Shown here piece after piece: positions 46,787-57,556 of a DNA stretch of 64,000 bases (position 1 is the first letter of the stretch; each line of letters begins with the position of its first letter). The position numbers and the translations under genes are program-made. The DNA is taken from contig BCIK01000007.1 of the NCBI GenBank assembly GCA_039545295.1, positions 174,892-238,891 on the forward strand, given 5' to 3'. A model generated the notes under the pieces. The model did not search any database. It was given only the letters and a program-made list of their open reading frames with translations, and was not told the origin of the DNA. This DNA comes from Udeniomyces pyricola. Taxonomy: Eukaryota; Basidiomycota; Tremellomycetes; Cystofilobasidiales; Mrakiaceae.

Positions 46787-48246
46787 CCCTCAGCATCCTG
46801 TCGGACATCATGAACAGCCGACCGGAACTCGGACGTCACATCGTCATCACAAGCATGCAAAGATACATGAAGAAATAGCGAAACGTTTCAAGGCAAAACA
46901 AAGCGTGTCAAAGGAGATGAAAAAGGTGAAATGATGGTATCTGACTTGCGAACTCAAGAATTGAGCAAAAATCCAGTCAATGTGCATATATATATATATA
47001 TGTATATATGTATATATGAGATTCATTTCTTGACTTCTCTAGTCATCCCAAGCTTGCAGTTTCCAAACAAGTGATGTACACTTTCATTCATTTGAACCTT
47101 TATCGAACCCTTCATCAGACATGGCAGATACTAGGTTGAATCATAACCATACTGATCATGCAGGGCTGAATGGACTGACGACGTTAACGACGACGACGAC
47201 GGATATTCAATGGATGTGTGTACTTACTAGCTGGGACGTACGTACCCGTGGATTGTCGCTTCGAACCCCCGTTTACGTCGACGTTGGCCAGATCATCAAA
47301 AAACCACGTCTTACGGTACAAGCAAGCTGACGGCAGATATCCTGTTTATAGAGATGGATTGGGCTCTCTCGACTGATCTGTTTCGGGGCCGTTCGCGAAT
47401 GATCCAACATCAGTCTCATCATGAGGGCCGACCCCCAAACGTTTGATGACGATGACGATATGAGTTGCCCCGCCCCCCCCACGGATATGGCTGCAACGAA
47501 TCAGTAGTAAGTTCATGTCTGATCAGCTGCAGGTTTTCAATGGACGTGGGTGCGAAATGTATAATGAGTCAACCAAGTCAACGTAACGTACGCACGTACG
47601 TACGTACCCCGCTGATAATCAAGCGCGAAAACGTACGGGTACAACGGAAATTCACACGAATTTTTCATGAAAACCGGGCCCCCAGCATGAGAATGACCGC
47701 GAAAAAAAAAGAAAAAAAAAAAAAACGATCGTCATGATCGTAACCCTAGCCTACATAATCAGCGGACGTCTGAATTCGATGGATTGGGTTGTGGATGGCT
47801 TTGGAAGTAGTCGATCGGACCCATCGAATGGATATGGCGGCCTTCGCGAAATACATATATATATAGCTCAAAAGATGGGTTTCACGAGTACTTCATTATC
47901 CTGTTCGCAGCGTTAATATATATATATATATATATACGAGCTCACCATAGGACGTTTCCCTGAACCGGCGGTATGAGTACTAGTTGATGGACCCCGCGCA
48001 AGCGCTTACGTCGAAAGAGGCCTTTGGTAGAAAAGACGACTTGATACATCATGCTGTACACAGATACCTTACACACACAGGCATATACTATACGACTCAA
48101 GAACATCGTTGTCCCCATGTTTTTTTTTTTCTTCTCACGGTTCACAAGCAAACACAAGTCGAAAAAAATTGGTTTCATCATATTCATCCAAAGGGGAACA
48201 CGACGATCCCTTCTTTCTCCAAAGGTTTGTTCTTTCCTTCTGGTTT
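46355..48246. other. Non-coding stretch, about 1.9 kb
   Basis: No protein gene is supported here. It holds a 31-nt T tract (46756-46786), TA-rich microsatellites (about 46987 and 47915-47935) and a CGTACGTA-rich stretch (about 47585-47607). The right end should contain the 3' UTR of the eS8 gene. Confidence 0.55.
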
Positions 48247-50318
48247 TTAAGCCTGAGCTGCGTGCTTGGCCTTACCGGAAAGGATTCGTCGTCGGTAGAA
48301 CTCTGTTGAGATGGATTATAAAAAAACAGGATCGAGAAGGGTGTCAGAGAAAAAGTTCGGGGAAAGTCTCAAGAAAACCAAGAAGGAAAGAGAACTAACC
48401 GAACTCGGCACCCTCGAGGATGACACCGTCGCATCGACCCGACTGTCCCGGTCGGGAGGTGATGAGGGCGAGGACCTTACCGGTCTGGAACTGTTTGGCG
48501 AACTATTAAACCCCAAACAAAACAAAACGTCCTTGTCAATAAACACAGCCAAAGCGTTCTGATCTTCCTTTTTTTTTTCAAGAAGTGGAAGGAAGAGGAA
48601 CACGAACCTCGGAGTCAAGCTTGGCCTCGGTCTTTCGCTCGGCGTAGACTCGGGTAGCGTGGTTCGAGAGCTTCTTCTCCTCAGCGGGGGCGGAGAGCTT
48701 AGCGGTCTTAGCCGAGAGGGGCTGAGCGTACTGTTAAATCCAATTGCATGGTTCAAGACAAGAATCCGCCAGGTCAGGTACAATTTTCGGATAAAGAGTG
48801 GGCAGTCAAAGCAATGGGAATCACCCCCAAGTGCGAAAAGGGAAGAGAAGAGGTAAGGGGGCCAACGTACGTGAGTCTCGTACCACTGCCTGAAGGGAGT
48901 AGCATCGATCTGGACAACGGCCGACTTGACGAGGGTGTTGGTTCGGACAAGCTCGTTGTTGGAGGCGTTGTACGACTAGAAACATTTCAATAACGAAGGG
49001 GAAGGGGGGAGGAGGAGGAAAGCAAAGGGAGTCAGTCCTGAAACAAGCAGGTCTTTGAAGAACAAGGCAACCGGAAAGAGAAAAGAAAAATGCAACTTAC
49101 GACACCGACGATTCGAGTCTTCTTGGTGCAGTGCTCGGAAGCCCAGGCGAAGTTGCCGGATTCCAACCTCAAAGCCCTGTGCTTAACTGTTTTTTTAGGG
49201 CGAAAAAGCCAGAAAAAAAGAGTTTGTACGGGTCAGGAAAAGCTATGAGCCGAAGCTGAAGGCTAGTCTGGGGCAGAGGAGGAATGGGAAGGGGGAGAGA
49301 GTGCCACGAGAAACGATGGGCGGGAAGGGGAGAGGACATGGTGGAGATGAGAGTGAGGTGTGTGTGTGTGTGGAGACAAATCTGGTCAAACGACAGGTAT
49401 AACCCGTAGAATGATGCAGAATGCAAAGGACAATCCCGGTGGGGATCGTCAGGGAAGGACGGAGGGAAGGGTAGAGGAGTACGGCTGCTGTGAAGCGAGC
49501 CACGAGGAAGGAAAGAGACGGAGGGTATGGGCATGTGGTAGAACTCAAGCTGCGCCAGTGCCTTGGATGAGGTTGGGGAAGGATTTCCAAAGGCAAGGAA
49601 TGGAGAGAGCTTGAATCTAATTTCCACGACCTCTTCTCTCTCACTCGCACTCGGGCTGGGTGACCAACATGCACACATGTCCGAGAACAAGGTGTTTGAA
49701 CTCTTAAGCCGAGTCCTCCAAGTGGCCAGCTCCAGACCTTGACACGCCTGGCCGTCGCGTCGGAAGTCAACTGGGTGAAACTTGGGTACAGAGAAAGTGT
49801 GGAGAGGGAAATCCATGACAGAGATCGTGCTGCTCAAAACAACCTTCCCGTGACCTTGGCTTTCCAGTTGACCCCAATCCCATCCGCGTACACACAAACA
49901 CACACGCGCACACCAACATGCACAACACCACCGTCTTCCGCACCACTGCTAGGCTCGGGTGATCACTTTCATGCCTGTAGTTGAGTAAAGGGAGGGGTTG
50001 GAGGGGAAAAGAAGATTGTGAATACTAACGGTTGCCACCTCGGGTTCGGACGGTGTGGATCCTCTTGGCACCAATCTTGGTGGAGGCGGCTACACAGAGA
50101 AAGAAGGTTGCAAGACAGAAAGTGAAGGATGAGCATGAGCGAAACTCATGCAGGAAAGCAAGGGCAGAGCCAGACAAAGCGAGAAGCGAGAGCAAAGTAA
50201 GAAAATAACTGGGCAACATACCCTGTCGTCCGAGCTCAAACTTTCTCTTCTTTCGGTAGAAAGCTCGCTTGGCACCGGTAGCGGCCCGCTTGTGGCGAGA
50301 GTCTCTTGAGATACCCAT
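48247..50318 (-). CDS. RPS8: 40S ribosomal protein eS8 (S8)
   Basis: This is a small-subunit ribosomal protein. The first exon gives [20 protein letters not shown] then [12 protein letters not shown], the near-invariant eS8 start. The second exon reads [19 protein letters not shown] and ends at 50030. The third, from 49186, reads [20 protein letters not shown]. It is followed by [39 protein letters not shown], a basic middle, and a C-terminus [20 protein letters not shown] continuing [19 protein letters not shown] is at 48247-48249. The start is at 50318. The intron between exons 2 and 3 is 843 nt (49187-50029), far longer than others here, with a GTTAGT donor. Open frames inside it are low-complexity and not conserved. 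Confidence 0.95.
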
Positions 50319-51055
50319 CTATTGTTCGAGAAGAAAGGTCCGGAAAGTTGGAGGGGGGGGGAGATAGACGAGTGGATGGACGGATGAGGGGAGGGAGGAG
50401 GGAAGGAGGGCGAATCCAGGCGCGAAGGGGAAGGGGCAAAAAGTTGAAGAGGAAAGGGCGACACGACACAGGAGCGAGCGAGCGAGTGAATGGAGCGGGC
50501 AGAACATGGACATGGATTTGCATGAGGGTCACAGCACAAGCAAGGGAAGAAGAACGATGATCGATATAGATGTAAGCTACTGTTGCTCTTGATATGGATT
50601 CGAAGAAAGAGTTCAAGTCCGACCAGCGGCAAGCCAGTGAGACGAGAAGGGGAGGAGGGGAGGGAAATCAGGGCTTACGGTCTTGAATGTCTGGAGGAAG
50701 AGAAGAGACAGTCGAAAATCCGTTCCCCTTTGCCTTGGCCCGCTTTCCCTCAACCCAACTCATGGGGCCGACGGCAATCGACGCGCGCGCGTCCGATCTC
50801 GAAACCATCAACTTCAGTTTCGATTTCCTAATATCACATCTACATAGTATTTAAGCTCCAGCCCATACAGTGCACTCGTCAGAGATCCACATCACGCACA
50901 CATGTACATCAAAACATTCATCACTTACAATGTCTATATATCCGTCTCTCATGTCATCCCTCCTCTTCACTATTCACCACAACTCACGCCAATTCACCCC
51001 ATACACACATTACACACACTTGCACATACGAAAACCGACATGCAATATCCATCCA
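50319..51055. promoter_or_regulatory. Intergenic region with the eS8 promoter
   Basis: These 737 bases lie between the eS8 start and the Atg6 stop. The part next to eS8 is pyrimidine-rich on the coding strand, as usual for ribosomal protein genes. I see no other feature. Confidence 0.5.
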
Positions 51056-53153
51056 TCAATCTCTCAAACACCACCCCATCAACCTATGAAGTGTCAACAA
51101 CGTATACCTACACGCTCTCGTCCAACTATCATCCCCTCCTCCTCCTCCTCCACCACCACCACTACCACTACCTCCTCCCCCACCACGGAGAAACCCACTG
51201 GCTTCCCCAAACGGCCCAGAGACCATCGAGCTGCTGCTCCCGCTGTTACCCGAACTGGCAGCGGTAGGGGTGTAACCGGTTCGGATCGAGACTTCTCGGT
51301 TGGGTTCGCCGATTTTATCCTTTGTGATGCTTTGTGTTGAAAAAAAAAAAAGGAGGAAGACACAAGTCAAAACAAAACAAAACAAAACAGATGAAGGGAA
51401 ACAGGCATAGAGAGAAAGACAAGAGGAAAGGAGGAATGATGTCAGTTCCCAATCTAGGGAGATCCTTCCTACCAAACCCAAAAGGTCTCTTCATCCAATC
51501 AATATGCAAAAAAAAAAAAGAAGGAAAGATCGAGAAAAAGACCAACAAGAAACTCACCGATATCTCCCAAAATCCCATGTCTCTCCCTCTCTCTTCCCAA
51601 CCCTATTCCTCGTCCTCGTCCTCTCTCCTACCTTAACCTCATCCATCTCCCCTTCCTCATCCTCATACTCATATTCACCACCTTCTTCTCCTCTGATCGA
51701 CCTCGATCTCCTTCGGACCCGGTCGTCCTCCTCTTTTCGTCCAAAGTCAACAAACTGGCGGAGACATTCGAGAAAGGCGACCATGGCGGCTTCGTATCGA
51801 CGGTTCTGCCACAATCGAGACGTCAGATCAGAAGAGCCGTACCTGGAGGTCCGTCACGTTTAGCCAAAAATAAAAAAGGCACAAAAAAACAATAAAAGAA
51901 AAGGAAGAGAGGGAAGGTGGGGGAAGTGAGTTACGAATTAGAGAAAGAGACAAAAAAAAAAAAAAACGAAGAACGAAGACTGGAATCGAGAGGGATCGAC
52001 GATTCACGTACAATTCCAGGGTGGTTCGAGCGGCGAGATCTTCGATTTTCGAATACGATCCAAGGGGGATGAGTCGATATCTTTGTGATCGTAATCGTTT
52101 GGGTTGAGGTGGTAAACAAAGAGTGGGTTCCATTCGGGATGAGAGACAGAGAAACCGAACAGAGCGTTCCAAGGAATGAACAATTGTGTTTTTTTTTTTG
52201 TTTTTTTTTTTGGATTGGATTCGATTTGGAAAGGGAGGAGAGAATCAGAGGTTAGGAGAAAGGTATCGTGATATATATATATATATATATATATAACGTA
52301 CCCTTGGAATTGAAACCCGACTTTTCTAGCGAGGGAAAAGAGGCAGAACAACGCTAATCCCCAGGCGGCGTTGATCTCGGGCCAATCGACCTACACATCA
52401 CGAAAGGAAACCACAAGAGGAGAAACAGAGGACAAGAAGGTGTGAAATGGATGGGTATAAGGAGGTATGAAGCCCCCAGATACATCGTGAGCACCGCTGT
52501 CTGCCTGTCTAAGATCAGCAGAGGAGACGTGTCGAGAACGAGTGCGGGAAGGTTGATGAAAAGCGAAGTGAGATGGGGGTTGTTCAAACAAGTAGGGCAG
52601 AGGGAACGAACGGGAGGACCTCTTCCTCCTTTACCCAATCTCAACCCATTGATATTCGCGACTCTCCCTCCTCCATCTCCCACACCCCCTCCTACGCCGA
52701 TACAAAACACATCTCCCCAAACGTTGGTCCCTTCCAACCTCTCCAGCACCCTCTCCTCCTCTCTCAACTGACACGCCAGCGCGCCAACCCGCTCCGCTAA
52801 ACGCGCGTTGGACGCGACCCTCGCGTTGTGAGCCCGAAGGAACGCGAGCTCTTGCGTCTCAAGCGCCGTGGAATCCAGAGTCAGTGAAGCGAGGGAAGTC
52901 GCGAGGGAAGCACGATGAGCTTGGTGGGCGCTCAGGGTCGTCGCCAAGGATGCTTCCTGAGATTTTAGCTAGAGATGAAAGAGAGAAAGCGACAGAGGGG
53001 GCGGGGCGTGAAGTGAGGAGGAACAGGGAAAGCATGTTGTGAGACGAGAAGCGCATATGGGGAAAGACCAAAGCAAGCAGGAAGAGTGTCCATCATCCAG
53101 CCTGTGAGGACTTGGGCGACCGAAAGAGAAAGAGCAAAACCCGATTCTGCTCC

Positions 53154-53184
<31 letters not shown>

Positions 53185-54389
53185 GACGGTCAACGTACCT
53201 GTTCCAGCTTCTCTCTTAGCGCTTCGACTTCTCCCATCTCCTCTTCCCCTTTCCCTTCTTCCTTTCCCTCTCTCTTGGCCTTCTTGACCTTTTCCTTCTT
53301 TTCAAATGCGATATATCCGTCGCGTTCTATGGCGAGCTCTTGCAACTTGTCGTTGAGGACGAGCTGGAGAAGCTTGGCGCATTCCGAGCAAAGTGGGTGG
53401 TCGGATTCGGTCCGGGATGAGACGAGGGTCAGCAGGGAGTTGAGTAGAGTTTGATGGTCGGGTTTGGAGCTAGCAGAGGAAGAGGTGGTAGAGGAGGAGA
53501 GGGCGGATGAAAGTCCAGTTGATTCTGGTGGATGAGATGGTGATGGTGATGGTGATGATGGTGGTGGTGTAGAGGGGAAAGGATGAGAGGGCGATGATGA
53601 AGAGGCCGTCGGCGAGGATGCGAGAACGGAGGATTGGGAGAGGAGCACAAATGAATCTGCTGGGTTATGAACGAATTGATTGTGGGAGGGTGAAGATGAC
53701 GATGATAGAGGTGGTGCAGACGAATTGAGAGGTGGTGATTGCTGATGGGAATGATGACGTGAAGTCTTCAACGTGGTCGAGGGAGCATGGGCGGTGTTGG
53801 CTGCTGCGGCTGGCGTACCGGCGGGGACACGGCGGGATGAAGCGGAGAGATAGGCGTGCTTGGATGATTCTGGTGCATGAAGGGAGGCCAAGCGCTCGAC
53901 CCGAGAGATGGGGGATGGATTGGGAGGGGGTGGGAGGGATGCTGGAAGGATCGGTGTGGGTTTGTGTGGGGTTGAGGAGGGGTAGAAGAGAGCGAATGGA
54001 TGAGGGATGGAGAAGGCCGAGCGAGGTCAGTCAGTCAGTCAGTCAGTCAGTAGAGTCGGTCAGTGAGGTGAGTGATGAGTCGGTCGATGGTCTAGGCCAA
54101 GGACGCGTTGACGGATGGTTGGAACGGATGTTGATGGTGGGGGTTGAGAGAGACAAAGTCAAGGACAGACAGGCTATGAGTTCAAACTGAGACTGGTGGA
54201 GGGTGCTGAGGGAGGTGTCGAGTTGAAGAGGCTATGGGAATGATGAATGAGGGGGAAGAAGGTGCGTGATGAGCCGGTGATTGCAAGGGCAAGGGCAAGG
54301 GCAAGGGCAAGGGCAAGGGGTCGAGGGAAGTGCGTTGGATGGGGCTGACTGACTTGGTTGCAGCTCTGGCAGGTTCGGTTGTGGTCCAT
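51056..54389 (-). CDS. ATG6: Atg6/Vps30 (Beclin-1) autophagy protein
   Basis: This is a subunit of the Vps34 PI 3-kinase complexes in autophagy and vacuolar sorting. The first exon, MDHNRTCQSCNQ, supplies the N-terminal CxxC. The next, from about 54229, reads PLQLDTSLSTLHQSQFELIA, as in family CQ.C..PL.LD.SL. A long Ser/Pro/His-rich region follows. The coiled-coil domain runs from SDHPLCSECAKLLQLVLNDK through EALREKLEQ and SLATTLSAHQAHRASLATSL. The BARA domain has NVWGDVFCIGVGGGVGD, VANINGLRLGK, VDWPEINAAWGLALFCLFSL, FQ-RYRLIPLGSYSKIEDL and YGSSDLTSRLWQNRRYEAAM with VAFLECLRQFVDFG. The last exon (to 51056) begins around DKIGEPNREVSI and carries a Ser/Gly-rich insertion before the terminal helix DDSWTRACRYTLLTLHRLMG. 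Some inner exon borders (51.5-52.4 kb) are approximate. Confidence 0.9.
53157..53184. repeat. Poly-T tract, 28 nt, in an ATG6 intron
   Basis: Twenty-eight consecutive T on the plus strand (A in the ATG6 pre-mRNA), about 15 bases after a GTACGT donor. Confidence 0.85.
54026..54052. repeat. Tandem tetramer (GTCA)n
   Basis: About six copies of a GTCA unit in the 5' part of ATG6, probably intronic. Confidence 0.8.
54283..54318. repeat. Tandem hexamer (GCAAGG)6, G-quadruplex-like
   Basis: Six perfect GCAAGG units give regularly spaced GGG triplets on the plus strand, which is the template strand of ATG6. The repeat lies in the first ATG6 intron. Confidence 0.9.
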
Positions 54390-54737
54390 GATGTTGGAAT
54401 GATGGATATGAGACTGTATAGGATGGATATGATGGATTGATTACTCCATCGTCATGAGGATGTATGCGCGGGTTGATGTGGGTAACTGTATGTGTATATG
54501 TGTGTATGTGTATATGTGTGTATGTGTATATGTGTATATGTGTATGGGCGGATGATGATGATGATCGATCGATCATGACAGCAGAGGCTTCATCCATGGC
54601 TCGCGAACGGTGCCAGCATCAGGAAACCCTCACATCCGGCCGGCCATCCATCCATCCACCCACACATTCAACCAACTCACTCATCGTTTCTCCTTCCCCA
54701 TCGTCCCTCCTCCCTCCCTCCCTCCCATCCATCCACC
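54390..54737. promoter_or_regulatory. Bidirectional promoter region, ATG6 / ATPase delta
   Basis: This is a 348-base divergent spacer. It contains a GTATATGTGTGTAT microsatellite (about 54486-54545), a GATGAT run (about 54552) and a CCATCCATCC-rich stretch near the right start codon. Confidence 0.5.
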
Positions 54738-56506
54738 ATGTTCGCCGCCCTCCGACCCATTGCCCGATCCGCCGCCCCTGTCCTCAGGAGGAACTACGCC
54801 GAGGCCGCTTCGTCCTCGACCAAGCTCAAGCTCTCCCTCGTCCTTCCCCACGAGGTTCGTTCGTCGCTCTCTCTCTCCCTCCCTCCCTTTCTCCTTCCCC
54901 CCCCCCTCCCCCTTCTTCCCAAGTCAAAGAGTGCAGTCACAGCAGGCGATCGCTCTGCCTGTCCTCTCTCTTCATCTCGATCTCTCTCTTTCTTTCTCTC
55001 TCTCTTTGTCCCAATCAAGAACATACCTCGAATCCTTCACTACACATGGCCATCTTTCGCTCACACTAGTCATCTCCTTGCTCTCTTGATCTCCCACCTC
55101 CATTCCAAACTCATCTGCTTCGCCGTCTCTTCTCACCCACGTCAATCACACACGCGCCCGCCCGGCCGCCCGTTCAATCCCCCCCTACATCCCCTCCTCT
55201 CTTTCCATATCCTTTTCCCAATCCAGGCCATCTTCACCTCGTCCGACGTTCAGCAGGTCAACATCCCCGGATTGACCGGTGCTCGAGGTATCCTCGCCAA
55301 CCACGTTCCTACCGTCGAGGCTCTCGCTCCCGGACTCGTCGAGGTCATCGAGTCTGGCAACTCGGGCAAGAAGTTCTTTAGTAAGCCCCTCTCTCCTGTT
55401 CTGGGCATTCGTTTCTCCGTATGAGTTGGTGGAGTCGTACGTGAGACTAGCAGGAGCAAGAGGGAAGGGTTGGGGGACGTTTATTGATTCGTTGATTGGC
55501 TGGAGAGACGGAGAAGAAAGGGCAATAGGAGAGGGCGGTAAGGGAAGGAAGATAGATGGGATCCAAGCAAGGCGGAACTAGAGGGGAGAGCGTAGACGAC
55601 GAGACGCATCACGTCCGACACAGACGACGGGCAGGCGGGCGGGCGTGCGTAGCAACGGAGAGAGCAAAGCGAGAGAGGGGCAGCAGCAAGACAGCGAGAC
55701 AGAGAGAGAGAGGGAGAGATGCTTGCATGCTTCATTTTTCCTTTTCTTTTCTTTCCTTCTGTCTCTCTCTTGGCTCCTGTGACTGCTCGTCGCCCAACCC
55801 AGCACACATCCAACATCGTCAACGACCCCCAAACTAACGCTCATGTCTCTTTTCTTTGTTGTCGTTGCTTCCTTGTAGTCTCGGGTGGATTCTGCTCCAT
55901 CCACGCCAACAACTCGTGCACCATCAACGCCGTCGAGGGTTACGACATCTCCAACTTTGACGCTTCCGTTCGTGCTTTCGTTTCCTTTCTCTCTCTCTCT
56001 CTTTCCTCCTCTTTCTTCTTCTCAATCTTTCTCTTCCTTCTTCTCAATCTTTCTCTTCTTTCCTCACGCTGGCTATCGCCTGCTGATTTGATCAAATCGA
56101 AACAATCGCAACTTCTGTTGACTGACTGATTCTCTTGCGCCCCTCTCTCTCTCTCTCTTCCCTTGAATCTCATCTGCGATGACGTTGAACGACAACTACC
56201 CAAATCATCACCATCCCATCTCTCTGGGCCCGTTCTTTCCTCTTGTCTCCCAAACATGGGATATCACCTTGCAAAACCTATCCATCCGGTCCTATCATCC
56301 ATCCAACCCAATTCTTTCAACCAAACCGAAAAAAAAAAAAAAAACGAAAACGATATGACCTCTCTCTCTCTCTCCTTCAGGCCATCCGATCCGCCCTCGA
56401 GACCGCCAAGAAGACGTTTGAGACCTCCAACAACGAGGTCGCCAAGGCCGAGGCCAAGATCGAGCTCGACGTCCTCACCGCGCTCGAGAGTGCCGTTCGG
56501 GCTTAA
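54738..56506 (+). CDS. ATP16: F1-ATP synthase delta subunit, mitochondrial
   Basis: This central-stalk subunit of mitochondrial F1-ATPase is homologous to bacterial epsilon. The 161-aa model has four exons: 54738-54854, 55227-55380, 55879-55967 and 56381-56506. The mitochondrial presequence MFAALRPIARSAAPVLRRNY precedes KLKLSLVLPHEAIFTSSDVQ. The beta sandwich is NIPGLTGARGILANHVPTVE, LAPGLVEVIE, then ISGGFCSIHANNSCTINAVE. The C-terminal helical pair is SALETAKKTFETS and AEAKIELDVLTALESAVRA. Length and order fit the family exactly. Introns 1 and 3 both start with GTTCGT, and the first two introns are long (372 and 498 nt) and pyrimidine-rich. Confidence 0.95.
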
Positions 56507-56682
56507 AGAAGAACAAAAAAAAACGGAGAGAGAGAGAAGAAGAATAGCTAGGGAGAGAGGGAGAGAAGTGGATACGGATTGGGGATGGGGATGAAATGTG
56601 GAGGAGAAGTTGGCGAAAAGACGAAAAGGGGGGACTTGGAGATGGAAAAGGAATGGAGTGGAAAGTAAAGAGAGAGAGATAT

Positions 56683-56714
<32 letters not shown>

Positions 56715-57556
56715 CAAGAAAATGCATTCGCTTGGGATTATGGGATGTACGTGTTCGCTTTTTTTTTTGGTGTGTGTGTGTCTTGTTCTTATTGGGGTTT
56801 TTCGATTGGGATTTTTTGAGATTGGAGACATCGAGGGAGAAAGCGATGGAATGATCTGGTTCGGGAGGAGGAGGAGGGAGGGGGGGGGTTGGGGGATAGG
56901 CGTGTGGTGGTTTCCACCACTCGGCCTGATCGATGGGTCTGTCCTGACGGTCCGAACGTGTGGATGGGTCGAAGAAAGAAAGAAAGAAAGAAGACGAAGA
57001 AAAGTGAAAAGGAAGAAAGCGAGACAGTATAAAAGGAAAAAAAAACGAAAGAGAACAGAAGGAGGGATGTGTTTTCTTTCTTTTTCTTTTTCGTGTGTGT
57101 TTTTGTATGTGTGTATGTGTATGTAGAGAACAGGGGGGGTGTAGGGAGTTTTTTATTTTTATTTTTATATATACTTATAGTGCACTTCATATTTTCTCTT
57201 CTTCTTCTCTCTCTCTCTACTTTCTTACTTCAAAGCTATCATTTCAGATCAGATCCTGGGGGGATCCCAACCAATCAGACAGCTTCATCGATCCATTGCC
57301 GGATTGACCGACGAAGTCGCAGGTCTCTCTCTCTATCCATCCGTTGAAAGGAGGGCCATCCATATATATATATACATACATGACGGGTTGGTCCACTTCT
57401 CTGTACGTATATATTCTTTTCATCATCCATCATCCATCATTGACAACGAAACAAAACAAAAAGAAAAACGAAACAAAAGAGACAAAAAAAAGAAGGTGGG
57501 GGGGGGGGGGGGCGGATATCAAAGTTTACGATCAGGATCGATCGAATCGAATTGAT
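56507..57556. other. Convergent intergenic region with microsatellites
   Basis: This 1.05-kb spacer is full of GA-, GT- and T-rich simple repeats, for example (GA)n at about 56689-56714. Apparent open frames are low-complexity. No gene is supported. Confidence 0.6.

Noticed and set aside
47250..47290. CTTCGAACCCCC resembling a tRNA T-loop (box B)
   Set aside because: There is no matching box A, acceptor stem or cloverleaf upstream.
47737..47755. AACCCTA, a possible telomerase RNA template
   Set aside because: Seven bases are too short to mean anything, and no TER-like structure is visible. Single TTAGGG hits elsewhere (about 22725) lie in coding DNA.
49169..49903. 244-aa open frame on the minus strand
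   Set aside because: It starts in the long eS8 intron and has Ser/Pro/His-rich low-complexity sequence. It overlaps the true third exon in another frame, so it is an intron read-through.
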